64,000 nt of DNA, taken from contig NZ_LR732328.1 in assembly GCF_902506325.1 (NCBI RefSeq), forward strand, positions 1,237,071 to 1,301,070. Reading direction: 5' to 3'. Below are positions 37,036 to 45,662 of the stretch, in pieces. A program made the translations under genes and the position numbers. Position 1 is the first letter of the stretch. Each line of letters starts with the position of its first letter. The notes under the pieces were generated by a model, which had not been told where the DNA came from, ran no database searches, and saw only the letters and a program-made list of their open reading frames with translations. The DNA comes from Limnobacter sp. 130 (GTDB taxonomy: Bacteria; Pseudomonadota; Gammaproteobacteria; Burkholderiales; Burkholderiaceae_B).

Positions 37036-37817
37036 CTTGCCTTGTATTTGCCCATGCAGTGCGAAATGGCCCAAGCGGCCATTTGCATGCCCATGGTGGC
37101 GGTCACGGTAACCACTGAGCCATAACCTGCACAGTTCAAGCCAGCAGACGGCTCGCAGGCCTCACTGCGCTTGACCTGCTCTGCTGAATAAAACACAGAC
37201 ACACCCAGTTTTTTCTTGGGGTCTTTGGCATAACCATGTTCACGGCGCAGTGTGTAACGCACTTTGGCCAGCAGGGGGTCGTTGGTGGTGTCGCGCAAAT
37301 CGGCTGGTTGCACCAGCCAAGGCTTTGTTTTTCCGCCAGCACTGCCCGACAACACCACAGAAATATTCAAACGCGCGGCCACTAGCGCCATGGCGACTTT
37401 GGCACGCACATTGTCGCAACAATCCAGCAACACCTTGTACTTACCGGGCGTGGCCGAAAATTCCGTCAACAATGTTTGGGCATTGTCCGGTTCCAGAAAT
37501 GCGTCCACCAAGGTGATTTGGCACTGCGGGAAATAGCTGTGAATGTGATCGGCCAGCGCTTTGATTTTCTCTTGGCCCAGTGTTGTGTCGCAGGCCTGAA
37601 TTTGCCGGTTGATATTGCTTTCAGCCACATGATCCATGTCGACCAGCGTAATCCGCCCAATACCGCTACGAGCCAAAGCCTCGGCAGCCCACGAACCCAC
37701 ACCACCCACGCCAACCACCATGGCGTGAACATCTTGATTGAGAAAGGCATGGGCGCCATCGCCATACAGGCGATTCAATCCACCAAAGCGACGGCTCAAA
37801 TCCGGATCGTCGTTCAT
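37032..37817 (-). CDS. tcdA: tRNA threonylcarbamoyladenosine dehydratase
   Basis: 261-residue E1-like protein of the ThiF/MoeB superfamily. GVGGVGSWAAEALARSGI (about 36-53) binds ATP; DMDHVAESNINRQIQA contains the acidic residue and the Asn/Arg pair of the adenylation site. The C-terminus lacks a ubiquitin-like partner gene nearby, consistent with TcdA (CsdL), which cyclises t6A in tRNA. The ATG overlaps the stop of the DegS-like gene by one base, implying coupling. Confidence 0.92.
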   Translation of the reverse strand: MNDDPDLSRRFGGLNRLYGDGAHAFLNQDVHAMVVGVGGVGSWAAEALARSGIGRITLVDMDHVAESNINRQIQACDTTLGQEKIKALADHIHSYFPQCQITLVDAFLEPDNAQTLLTEFSATPGKYKVLLDCCDNVRAKVAMALVAARLNISVVLSGSAGGKTKPWLVQPADLRDTTNDPLLAKVRYTLRREHGYAKDPKKKLGVSVFYSAEQVKRSEACEPSAGLNCAGYGSVVTVTATMGMQMAAWAISHCMGKYKAS

Positions 37818-38938
37818 CAACGCGCTTCCAGATCAACGATACTCACCGCCACTTCACGGGTGTCGTCGCCACGCATCACCAACAAATTTGCGGTGCCGCC
37901 CACACCAATTGCTTCCAGCGCCTTGGAAAGCTGCAACACATTGGCCACAGGTTTGCGGTCCACGGCAATAATGATGTCGCCGACCACACCCGCTTGCAAA
38001 TCAAACGGTTTCAAACCAGCCTTTGCAGCCGGCGAGGCCGGCTCAATGCCCATCACGGCAACACCGCGAATGCCCAGGCGGCGGGCCAGCGACTCGTCGG
38101 CTACAGCAATACCAATGCCGGGGCGCGGCAAAGTGCCCCGCTCGATTAGCTGAGGCACAATTTGATTGACCAAATCCACCGGAATGGCAAACCCGACCCC
38201 CGCGGAGGAACCACTTTGCGAGAGTATCGCCGTGTTCACACCAATCAAACGCCCAGCGGAATCGAGCAAAGGCCCACCCGAATTACCCGGATTAATTGCG
38301 GCATCGGTTTGAATGACATCTGGAATTTCACGCCCATTGCTGACAGGCAAGGTTCGCCCCAAGGCACTGACAATGCCTGCGGTCAGGGTTTTAGACAAAC
38401 CAAAGGGATTGCCGATTGCAAACACCGACTGGCCCACCAGCAAGTCGCCAGACGTACCCACAGGAATGGGGCGAAGAGTGGCAGGCTTGTTAACCAGGCG
38501 AATCACGGCAAGGTCATAGGAAGGTGCAATACCCACCAAGCGAGCAGGCAGGGGCTCAGAATCATCAAGCTGCACGCGAATGCGGCTGGCTCCCTCCACC
38601 ACATGGGCATTGGTCACAATGTGCCCGGCATCGTCCCAAATAAAACCGGAACCAGTGCCTTCAGCGACACGCCTGAAAAACAGTTGACCTTGCACACTCT
38701 CGGTAAAAATGTAGGCCACAGAAGCCTTGGATACCTCAAACAGTTCCACCACGCTTTTTTCACCCGCGGCGAGATCACCCCGCGCCTCGACCACACGCGG
38801 TGTGACATTTTCCGGGCGACTTGTGAACAGGTTTTCGATACTTGACTGGTTGTACAGCACATAGAGCAAAGCCACGAACAACACAAAGGCTAGCAATGCC
38901 GTGGCTGAAGCACCGCGTTGATTCTGGTTCGGTTTCAC
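37817..38938 (-). CDS. DegS-like periplasmic serine protease with one PDZ domain
   Basis: 373-residue HtrA protein anchored by one N-terminal helix (LLAFVLFVALLYVLY). The catalytic triad is His112 (TNAHVV), Asp142 (SYDLAV) and Ser220 (GNSGGP), all present. A single PDZ domain occupies the last 100 residues (AVMGIEPASPAAKAGLKP). Membrane anchor plus one PDZ matches DegS/AlgW, which senses misfolded outer membrane proteins and starts RseA cleavage; a general quality-control role is also possible. No rpoE or rseA is near. Confidence 0.93.
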   Translation of the reverse strand: MKPNQNQRGASATALLAFVLFVALLYVLYNQSSIENLFTSRPENVTPRVVEARGDLAAGEKSVVELFEVSKASVAYIFTESVQGQLFFRRVAEGTGSGFIWDDAGHIVTNAHVVEGASRIRVQLDDSEPLPARLVGIAPSYDLAVIRLVNKPATLRPIPVGTSGDLLVGQSVFAIGNPFGLSKTLTAGIVSALGRTLPVSNGREIPDVIQTDAAINPGNSGGPLLDSAGRLIGVNTAILSQSGSSAGVGFAIPVDLVNQIVPQLIERGTLPRPGIGIAVADESLARRLGIRGVAVMGIEPASPAAKAGLKPFDLQAGVVGDIIIAVDRKPVANVLQLSKALEAIGVGGTANLLVMRGDDTREVAVSIVDLEAR

Positions 38939-39576
38939 GAATTTGGATCCTGCTGGTTAACTTCGGGATTCGGGTTGAATTGAAAACGCAGGGCCACTGC
39001 ATTCGAATCAATTTGTATTAATTTGAAGGTGCAAGTGCGCTGACCGGTGGAGGTCTTTTTGTCACGCCGCAATTTGGTGCGTGCGGCGATCAAGGAGTCG
39101 GGGTCGCAGTCGGGAACAGCCCAGCAGGCCTGGTGAACAAGTTCACCACCGCTTTCTTGAAGCCCGGCAGCGAGCAAGTCCATGTCATTGCTGTGCAACA
39201 GGCCAATGCCTTGCTCGCCTTCAATCAATACCCTGCCCTGTTCATCCTGATACATGGCCAAAGGCCACCCCACCAGGCCGGTGTGCGTGCTCAACATTAA
39301 GTCGCCTTGTGCCAAGGGGTGGATTCGATACACCCAAGGCGTGTAGGCCAAATGCACGTAAGCCTTTTGAGGACCATTTTGAAAATAAAAACGACCGTCA
39401 GGTTCGCAGCCGTAATTGCGGGCCATGAAATTCAAAATACGCGGATGGCTAATTGTTAACCCTTCCGGTGCCGGCCCGGTAAGCAGCCAGTCGCCCTGCA
39501 AGTTCAGTTTGAGCCAACCTGCGATAGCTGGCACATTGGGCCAGCGCGCCAGTGCCTTTTCTACAAGATCATCCAC
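38935..39576 (-). CDS. conserved hypothetical protein of the Burkholderiales
   Basis: 213 residues, no signal peptide or membrane helix. It begins MDDLVEKALARWPNVPAIAGWL, a sequence I associate with a family found beside HtrA-type genes in betaproteobacteria, with no known function. The middle (FMARNYGCEPDGRFYFQNGP) is rich in aromatic residues; the C-terminus is variable and ends in Asn/Pro-rich sequence. It overlaps the protease gene by four bases and the YheT-like gene by eight, so the three are likely one transcript. Confidence 0.75.
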   Translation of the reverse strand: MDDLVEKALARWPNVPAIAGWLKLNLQGDWLLTGPAPEGLTISHPRILNFMARNYGCEPDGRFYFQNGPQKAYVHLAYTPWVYRIHPLAQGDLMLSTHTGLVGWPLAMYQDEQGRVLIEGEQGIGLLHSNDMDLLAAGLQESGGELVHQACWAVPDCDPDSLIAARTKLRRDKKTSTGQRTCTFKLIQIDSNAVALRFQFNPNPEVNQQDPNS

Positions 39577-40567
39577 CGCTCACTCCCGTGTGTGGTCCAG
39601 TGTGTTGCGCAAAGAAAGCATCGCACTGCTTGGGTAACCAGTCCAGCCCCAAACGCAAATTGCGACCATCGGCAAAGCCCACATGACCGCCATGATCGGT
39701 GAACAGGCAGTTCACCAGCGGCGACACCTCATGCGGCCCGGGCAAATGCTGCCCGCTCATGAAAGGATCATTTTTGGCGTGAATCATCAAAGTGGGTACC
39801 GCAATGTGTTTCAGCAAGGGCTTCGCTGATGACACTGCATAGTAATGCTCGGCATCCCGAAACCCATGCCAAGGGGCGGTTACACGGTTGTCAAAATCGA
39901 AAAAGTCTTTGCAAGCAGCAATGTCTTCAATCTTTCCCAATTCAGGAAATCGTTTGATTTTCTCAATTGATTTTGGAATCAAGGTATTTAAAAACATGCG
40001 GGTGTAGACCCGATTAAATCCTTTGGCCAAGGAGTTTGCACCTGCGAGTAAATCCACGGGTGCGCTTACGGACACCGCTGAACTGATCACTTCTCCAGCT
40101 TGCTTTTCTTGCTCGCCCAGCCACTTCAGCAGCACATTGCCACCCAACGAAACACCGGTGACATGCATGCGGTCAACAGCAGGAAATTCGCTGCGCAGTC
40201 GGCGCAATATCCAGTCCATTTCCGCAGAATCACCTGAATGATAGGCACGTGGCATTCGATTATTTTCGCCGGAACATCCCCGAAAATGTACAACCACACC
40301 CACAGCCCCTACCATGCGGGCCTGGTTCATCACCGCAAGGCTGTAGTGGCTGCGCGAGCAACCCTCGAGACCATGAAACAACACCCACAGCGTGTGGTGT
40401 TTTACAGCTTGTGCAGGGGGCTCGGTGAAATCGAGGTCGATGAAGTCGCCATCGGGCGTGTTCCAGCGCACACGGTGATAATGCACGCTGGGTTTGTTGG
40501 CCCAGCGGGCTGCCAGAATGGTTTGGGAATGGCCCTCAGGAAGCCACCAGGGCGGACGGTACACCAT
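39569..40567 (-). CDS. YheT-like alpha/beta hydrolase
   Basis: 332 residues. The N-terminus PPWWLPEGHSQTILAARW is the signature of the YheT/ABHD1 family. The nucleophile elbow is GVSLGGN (around residue 143), the Asp is probably in HAKNDPFM and the His in TDHGGHVGF. YheT-type proteins are intracellular esterases of unknown physiological substrate. Downstream gene overlap of eight bases with the conserved hypothetical. Confidence 0.9.
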   Translation of the reverse strand: MVYRPPWWLPEGHSQTILAARWANKPSVHYHRVRWNTPDGDFIDLDFTEPPAQAVKHHTLWVLFHGLEGCSRSHYSLAVMNQARMVGAVGVVVHFRGCSGENNRMPRAYHSGDSAEMDWILRRLRSEFPAVDRMHVTGVSLGGNVLLKWLGEQEKQAGEVISSAVSVSAPVDLLAGANSLAKGFNRVYTRMFLNTLIPKSIEKIKRFPELGKIEDIAACKDFFDFDNRVTAPWHGFRDAEHYYAVSSAKPLLKHIAVPTLMIHAKNDPFMSGQHLPGPHEVSPLVNCLFTDHGGHVGFADGRNLRLGLDWLPKQCDAFFAQHTGPHTGVSGG

Positions 40568-40582
40568 ACTGCCTCAGTGCCC

Positions 40583-41038
40583 TTAGTGCAGCGTGGGCTG
40601 CGGGTCGAAGTCGGACAAATCATCCTCAACCATTTCTTCAGCGTCCATGGCCGGGCTTGCGTGATGCATCACGATTTTCCAGCCGTTCGGCCCCTTGTGA
40701 TACACATTGGTCGCATTCACCTGCACCACATGGGGCTCACCGCGTGAGCTGCTCATCATCACCTGTTCAACAATGTTGTGCACCGAGACCATGACACCTT
40801 CCACACGGTGCACCGGCACCACGCGAATTTGAAGCGCGCCTGCCGAAAGAATTTCTTTCCAGGAGTCGCGCACGTCGTGATAACCCTCCACGCGGGGACC
40901 ACCCGGGTGAATACACACCACATGCTCATCATCTGCCCACAGGTCCATCAGGGCTTCCAGATCGGCTGCTTCCAGTGCCTCGTAAAAGGCTTGCTCGATG
41001 TCTTGCGGGGAGGAATGAATAACTTTGGCTCGGGACAT
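40583..41038 (-). CDS. SnoaL/NTF2-like fold protein
   Basis: 151 residues with the pattern of the DUF4440/SnoaL-like cone fold: IEQAFYEALEAADLEALMDLWADDEHVVCIHPGG, then EGYHDVRDSWKEILSAGA, and GWKIVMHHASPA near the end. Such small proteins act as isomerases, hydratases or ligand binders. There is an acidic C-terminal tail (DAEEMVEDDLSDFD). No substrate is indicated. It sits between yheT-like and purU genes on the same strand. Confidence 0.82.
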   Translation of the reverse strand: MSRAKVIHSSPQDIEQAFYEALEAADLEALMDLWADDEHVVCIHPGGPRVEGYHDVRDSWKEILSAGALQIRVVPVHRVEGVMVSVHNIVEQVMMSSSRGEPHVVQVNATNVYHKGPNGWKIVMHHASPAMDAEEMVEDDLSDFDPQPTLH

Positions 41039-41079
41039 TCAACGCACTCCAATCGGTATTAATGTGTTTTGAATGGGAC

Positions 41080-41934
41080 TCACTGAAACACCACGGTTTT
41101 TGATCCGTTCAGAACTACACGGTGCTCACAGTGCCATTTCACAGCGCGAGCCAACACCATACATTCGGTATCACGGCCACGGGCAGTTAGTTCTTCAGGT
41201 GTTAAGGAATGGTCTACGCGGGCCACATCCTGCTCAATAATCGGACCTTCATCCAGATCGGAAGTCACATAATGCGCAGTGGCGCCGATCAGCTTGACCC
41301 CTCGATCGAAAGCTTGTTGATAAGGCTTGGCACCTTTGAAGCTAGGCAAAAAGCTGTGGTGAATATTGATCACCCTGCCCAACATGTCGCGACACAATTC
41401 AGGCGACAAAATTTGCATGTAGCGGGCAAGCACCACCAGGTCAATTTTTTCGCGCTCAATAATTTGGCGAATTTGTATTTCCTGCAGTTCTTTCGCCTCG
41501 GTCTTCACGGGCAGGTGATAAAACGGAACCCCGTACGACGCAGCCAGCAAAGCAAAGTCCTGATGATTCGATACGATGGCAGGAATTTCACAGGGCAGTT
41601 GCCCGCTTTTCCAGCGAAACAACAGGTCGTTCAGGCAATGACCAAATTTGGACACCATCAGCAACACGCGTGGCTTTACCCGCGCATCAAAAAACTGATA
41701 TCTCATGGCGAACGGCTCTGCAACCTTCGCAAAATTGGCCTGTAACTCGACTTCAGTCAGCTTGCTTTCAAGGGGCAATGAAAAATGCACGCGCAAGAAA
41801 AAAAGGTTGGTTGATTCGTCGCCAAACTGGGCGGAATCCAGAATGTTGCACTGTTGGTCAAACAAAAATTTGCTGACGTTGTACACAATACCCGTGGTGT
41901 CTGGGCAAGAAATAGTCAGGATGTAATCACGCAT
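41080..41934 (-). CDS. purU: formyltetrahydrofolate deformylase
   Basis: 284 residues. An N-terminal ACT domain begins MRDYILTISCPDTTGIVYNV; the formyltransferase-like catalytic domain has VINIHHSFLPSFKGAKPYQQA and GATAHYVTSDLDEGPIIEQD with the catalytic Asn/His/Asp set. It releases formate from 10-formyl-THF, supplying formate for purine synthesis and balancing one-carbon units. An ATG six codons upstream is a less likely start. Confidence 0.97.
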   Translation of the reverse strand: MRDYILTISCPDTTGIVYNVSKFLFDQQCNILDSAQFGDESTNLFFLRVHFSLPLESKLTEVELQANFAKVAEPFAMRYQFFDARVKPRVLLMVSKFGHCLNDLLFRWKSGQLPCEIPAIVSNHQDFALLAASYGVPFYHLPVKTEAKELQEIQIRQIIEREKIDLVVLARYMQILSPELCRDMLGRVINIHHSFLPSFKGAKPYQQAFDRGVKLIGATAHYVTSDLDEGPIIEQDVARVDHSLTPEELTARGRDTECMVLARAVKWHCEHRVVLNGSKTVVFQ

Positions 41935-41971
41935 GGTAAGGCCAGGGTGCATTGAAAATGGGCTTGTAAGA

Positions 41972-43009
41972 TCATACTCCCTGTGAAGCAGGCACCAACT
42001 GATCCGACACCATTTTCGGGTCGAGCTTTTTCAGGCAATCGGTGTGGCCCAGCGGGCATTCTCGCTGGAAACAGGGGCTGCACTCCAGCTGCAGGTAATA
42101 CACCTTGGCCTTGTTGCTCAAGGGTGGGGTGTGGTGCGGGCTGCTGGAACCGAACACCGCATGCACCTGCACATTCAATGCTGCAGCCACATGCATTAAT
42201 CCAGAATCGTTGGTCAGCAACTGGCTGGCTGCTGACATCAGTGCCATTGCTTGGGCCAAACTTGTTTTGCCTGCAAGGCTTTCAGCACGCGACAGTAAGT
42301 CTACCGGCAACAGGCTGAGAATTTCAGCACAAAAAGCGGTGTCTTTCGGACCGCCGAACAACACGACCTGCTGCAAAGGATTGCGCAGCAAAAACTCAAT
42401 GGCCACCGCCGCAAAGTGCTCAGCGGGCCAGCGCTTGGCCGGACCGAACTCGGCACCAGGCGCCAAGGCCAGGAACCCTGGCTGCAAGCCGAACTCGGTG
42501 CAGGCAGCAGTGCCCATGCCCGCCTCAACATTCAACACCGGGAACTCAAGCAACTCGCCTGAATAAGCACCAAGCTGGCCGTACCACTCGATCATGGGTG
42601 GTTTGGCTTTCTTGGATGGCTTTGGCAAAGCGTGCGTCAGCACAGCAGTACGAAGCTCGCCGCTGTAACCCACCCGCTTTGGAATGCCTGCAAACCAGGG
42701 AACCAGCGCCGACTTCAGTGAATTGGGCAACACCACGGCCATGTCAAAACCACGGCCAGCAAGCGATGCACCAACCTGCCTGCGCAAGCCCCATTGCAAC
42801 TTACCGTGAGAAAAAGGTTCGACCTGTACTGCACGCACTGCGTGACTGAACTGGTATACCGGCGCTGTGACCGGGGGAGCCAATACGTGAATTTCGCAAG
42901 GCCTGCCGTCTGCAGACCGCAATGTGTTGTCTTGGTGCAAAGCCTGGATCAGCGACAGGCTCATGACCGCATCGCCAATCCAGTTGGGGGCAACAATCAA
43001 AACCTTCAA
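41972..43009 (-). CDS. waaF: ADP-heptose:LPS heptosyltransferase II
   Basis: GT9 enzyme of 345 residues that adds the second heptose of the LPS inner core. KVLIVAPNWIGDAVMSLSL is the family N-terminus; the donor site is LTNDSGLMHVAAALNVQVHAVFG. The likely start is TTG at 43009, which overlaps the stop of the zinc-finger gene (ATTGA); an upstream ATG would lie inside that gene in another frame. The C-terminus LGHTDCLKKLDPKMVSDQL is typical of WaaF, including the ECSPCFQRECPLGH cysteine cluster. Confidence 0.93.
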   Translation of the reverse strand: MKVLIVAPNWIGDAVMSLSLIQALHQDNTLRSADGRPCEIHVLAPPVTAPVYQFSHAVRAVQVEPFSHGKLQWGLRRQVGASLAGRGFDMAVVLPNSLKSALVPWFAGIPKRVGYSGELRTAVLTHALPKPSKKAKPPMIEWYGQLGAYSGELLEFPVLNVEAGMGTAACTEFGLQPGFLALAPGAEFGPAKRWPAEHFAAVAIEFLLRNPLQQVVLFGGPKDTAFCAEILSLLPVDLLSRAESLAGKTSLAQAMALMSAASQLLTNDSGLMHVAAALNVQVHAVFGSSSPHHTPPLSNKAKVYYLQLECSPCFQRECPLGHTDCLKKLDPKMVSDQLVPASQGV

Positions 43010-43209
43010 TGTGCGTGTACTTTTGCACCAGGTTTCAAGGTGTACACCGTGCCGCAGTAAGGGCAGGTGGCCTTGCCTGTTTTGGTGACATCCAGATAAA
43101 CCTTCGGATGCGTGTTCCACACCGGCATGGCCGGGTTGGGACAAAATGCAGGCAGTTGATCACCATCAAGCTGCACTGTTTCATGTTTTGCTTTTTTGTC
43201 ACTGATCAT
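43006..43209 (-). CDS. small zinc-finger (CHCC-type) protein
   Basis: 67 residues. Potential metal ligands are Cys in AFCPNP, His in WNTHPKVYLD and the pair CPYCGTVYTL. This matches the zf-CHCC family, related to the 13 kDa subunit of mitochondrial complex I, and in Burkholderiales it is regularly found between ilvE and waaF. The role is unknown. It is coupled to waaF by a 4-base overlap and is six bases after ilvE. Confidence 0.9.
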   Translation of the reverse strand: MISDKKAKHETVQLDGDQLPAFCPNPAMPVWNTHPKVYLDVTKTGKATCPYCGTVYTLKPGAKVHAH

Positions 43210-43215
43210 GATGAA

Positions 43216-44136
43216 TTACGCCCGTGTCAGCCAGTGTTCATACTTTTCATTTCGACCATACACCACGTCGAAATAACGCTTTTGAAGCTCTTCGGTAATC
43301 GGGCCGCGAGTGCCCGCGCCAATGGTTCGGTTGTCCAGCTCACGAACAGGCGTCACTTCGGCCGCAGTACCCGTGAAAAAACACTCATCGGCAATGTAAA
43401 TGTCATCACGCGTCAAGCGCTTGCTTTTCACTTCCATGCCCATTTCACGGGCCAGGGAGATGATGGTGGAGCGGGTAATACCTACCAAGGCCGATGCAAT
43501 TTCAGGCTCATAGATGCAACCGTCTTTGATCACGAACACGTTCTCGCCTGCACCCTCAGCCACGAAACCGTCCACGTCGAGCAACAGGGCTTCATCGTAA
43601 CCATCTTGAATGGCTTCGGTATTGGCCAAAATGGAATTGGCGTAGGTGGCAGCAAATTTGGCGCGGGCCATGGTTACATTCACATGGTGGCGAGCATAGG
43701 AGGAGGTTTTTACCCGAATTCCCTTTTGCAACCCTTCTTCGCCCAAATAGGCACCCCAAGGCCAAGCGGCGATGGCCACGTGGGTTGCTGCCCCCTTGGG
43801 TGACACACCCATTTTTTCCGAGCCATAAAAGGCGATCGGGCGGATATAGCAGGAATCAAGATTGTTGGCACGCACCACTTCGCAACAGGCGTCCATGATC
43901 TGCTCACGCGTGTACGGCATGTTCATGCGGTAAATGTGGGCAGAGTTGAACAGGCGGTCTGTGTGCTCTTTCAACCTGAAAATGGCTGGGCCCTTGTCAG
44001 TTTTGTAGGCACGCTCGCCTTCGAACACCGACAAACCGTAGTGCAAACTGTGTGTGAGCACGTGAATTTGCGCTTCACGCCACGGCACAAGCTTGCCGTC
44101 AAACCAGATAAAGCCATCGCGATCGGCCATTGACAT
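43216..44136 (-). CDS. ilvE: branched-chain amino acid aminotransferase
   Basis: 306-residue PLP enzyme (fold type IV) that interconverts Leu, Ile and Val with their keto acids. It starts [20 protein letters not shown] with GGAG eight bases upstream; 25 codons farther upstream is a second ATG without support. [20 protein letters not shown] carries the PLP lysine; [20 protein letters not shown] and [15 protein letters not shown] are conserved. Heads the ilvE-zinc-finger-waaF run. Confidence 0.97.
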   Translation of the reverse strand: MSMADRDGFIWFDGKLVPWREAQIHVLTHSLHYGLSVFEGERAYKTDKGPAIFRLKEHTDRLFNSAHIYRMNMPYTREQIMDACCEVVRANNLDSCYIRPIAFYGSEKMGVSPKGAATHVAIAAWPWGAYLGEEGLQKGIRVKTSSYARHHVNVTMARAKFAATYANSILANTEAIQDGYDEALLLDVDGFVAEGAGENVFVIKDGCIYEPEIASALVGITRSTIISLAREMGMEVKSKRLTRDDIYIADECFFTGTAAEVTPVRELDNRTIGAGTRGPITEELQKRYFDVVYGRNEKYEHWLTRA

Positions 44137-44278
44137 GCTGAATTCTCCGAAATTCCAAGATTTACCAAACCGACATATTCTACAACCCAACAAGCACCGA
44201 ATTGAGCGCACTACGTTGACTCGGTGAAGAATGAACCACTATAGTGCAATCAACCACCATAAAAAAAGAAGTACACCT

Positions 44279-44932
44279 ATGAAGCAATGTCTGGCGAATG
44301 CTCAACCCCGTTGGACGCGTAGAAAACAAGAGCGCCCACAAGAACTACTCGATGCCGCACTGACCATTTTCAGCGAAAAAGGATTTGCCGGTGCCCGCCT
44401 TGAAGATGTAGCCAAAAGCGCAGGCGTGAGCAAAGGCACCGTTTACCTGTATTACTCCAACAAGGAAGAGCTGTTGAAAGCAGTGGTGAAAGAACATGTT
44501 TCACCCATTGTTGAAGAAGCCAAAAGCCTGCTGGAGCCCGACAAAAGCTCAGCCAACCTGATTCGCGAAGCAATCCACCTGTGGTGGCTGAAGTACGGTT
44601 CGACCAAGCTGAGCAGCATCACAAAAATTGTGCTTTCCGAAGCCAATGCCTTTCCCGAACTAGGCCGCTTCTTCTATGACGAAGTGGTTCGGCCCTGGTG
44701 GGACTATCTCGAATCTGTGCTCAAACGTGGCATTTCCCGCGGAGAATTCGCCGACATCGACACCGAGTATGCCGCCCAGGTGTTGTGCGCACCGCTGGTT
44801 ACCCTTGGTTTGTGGAAACGGACCATGGATGGTTGCTGTGGCGTGGAAACCAACCCCATGCGTTACATAGAAGCGCACATTCAAATGGTGCTGAATGGTT
44901 TGACCTGCCCGCAAACATCGCGTGTCGCATAA
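44279..44932 (+). CDS. TetR/AcrR family transcriptional regulator
   Basis: 217 residues. The N-terminal helix-turn-helix is FAGARLEDVAKSAGVSKGTVYLYYSNKEEL, with the family consensus GVSKGTVYLYF. The C-terminal helical domain (WLKYGSTKLSSITKIVLSEA onward) binds the ligand. An in-frame ATG at 44231 is an alternative start. Just downstream lie pcm and tolC, so it could control tolC or an efflux pump; no pump gene lies beside it. Divergent from ilvE. Confidence 0.9.
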   Translation: MKQCLANAQPRWTRRKQERPQELLDAALTIFSEKGFAGARLEDVAKSAGVSKGTVYLYYSNKEELLKAVVKEHVSPIVEEAKSLLEPDKSSANLIREAIHLWWLKYGSTKLSSITKIVLSEANAFPELGRFFYDEVVRPWWDYLESVLKRGISRGEFADIDTEYAAQVLCAPLVTLGLWKRTMDGCCGVETNPMRYIEAHIQMVLNGLTCPQTSRVA

Positions 44933-44980
44933 AATTTGCTAAAATAGCGAGTTACCCATTTCCCCACGCGAGAACCCGCC

Positions 44981-45649
44981 ATGGACTTCGAGAAAGCCCG
45001 CTTCAACATGATTGAACAACAAATCCGCCCCTGGAACGTGTTGAACCAGAAGGTGCTTGATTTGCTTGAACTCATCAAACGCGAGAATTTTGTGTGCTCG
45101 GGTCTGGAAAAACTGGCATTCACCGACTGCGACCTTCCAATCCGTGTGAGCGGCGCAGACACCGGCGAGGCCATGTTCAGCCCCAAAATGGAGGCGCGCA
45201 TTCTTCAGGAAATCGAGTTGGGTACCCATGAAAAAGTGCTTGAAATTGGCACCGGCACAGGTTACATGGCTGCGCTGATGGCACAGCAATGTGCCCACGT
45301 TACCACCATTGAATTGAACCCGGCCATTGCTGAACTGGCCCGTAGCAACCTGAAAAAAAATGGCATTACCCGCGTGAAAGTGCTTGATGGTTGTGGCTTT
45401 CAATTGGCCCCTACACTTGGCCAGTTTGACGCCATTGTGCTGTCGGGCGCCACGCCGATCATGCCGGCAGGCCTGCTGGAGGCAGTCAACCCACTGGGGC
45501 GTCTGATGGCCGTTGTTGGCCGGGCACCCGCCATGCAGCTGGTGTTGGCCCGGAAGTCCCGCGATGGCCAATTGATTACCACCCCGTTGTTTGAAACCAT
45601 GACCAAGGTGTTGATCAACGCACCCAAGGCCAGCGAATTCGTATTCTAA
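44981..45649 (+). CDS. protein-L-isoaspartate O-methyltransferase family protein
   Basis: 222 residues. The SAM-binding motif is VLEIGTGTGYMAALMAQQCA; MFSPKMEARILQEIEL before it matches the PCMT-family MPQPxMVAxMLE region. In Burkholderiales a gene of this type commonly precedes tolC. True repair activity on isoaspartyl residues is uncertain because the usual substrate-binding serine/threonine segment is changed. It lies 13 bases upstream of tolC, so the two are likely cotranscribed. Confidence 0.9.
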   Translation: MDFEKARFNMIEQQIRPWNVLNQKVLDLLELIKRENFVCSGLEKLAFTDCDLPIRVSGADTGEAMFSPKMEARILQEIELGTHEKVLEIGTGTGYMAALMAQQCAHVTTIELNPAIAELARSNLKKNGITRVKVLDGCGFQLAPTLGQFDAIVLSGATPIMPAGLLEAVNPLGRLMAVVGRAPAMQLVLARKSRDGQLITTPLFETMTKVLINAPKASEFVF

Positions 45650-45662
45650 GGACACGGGACTC

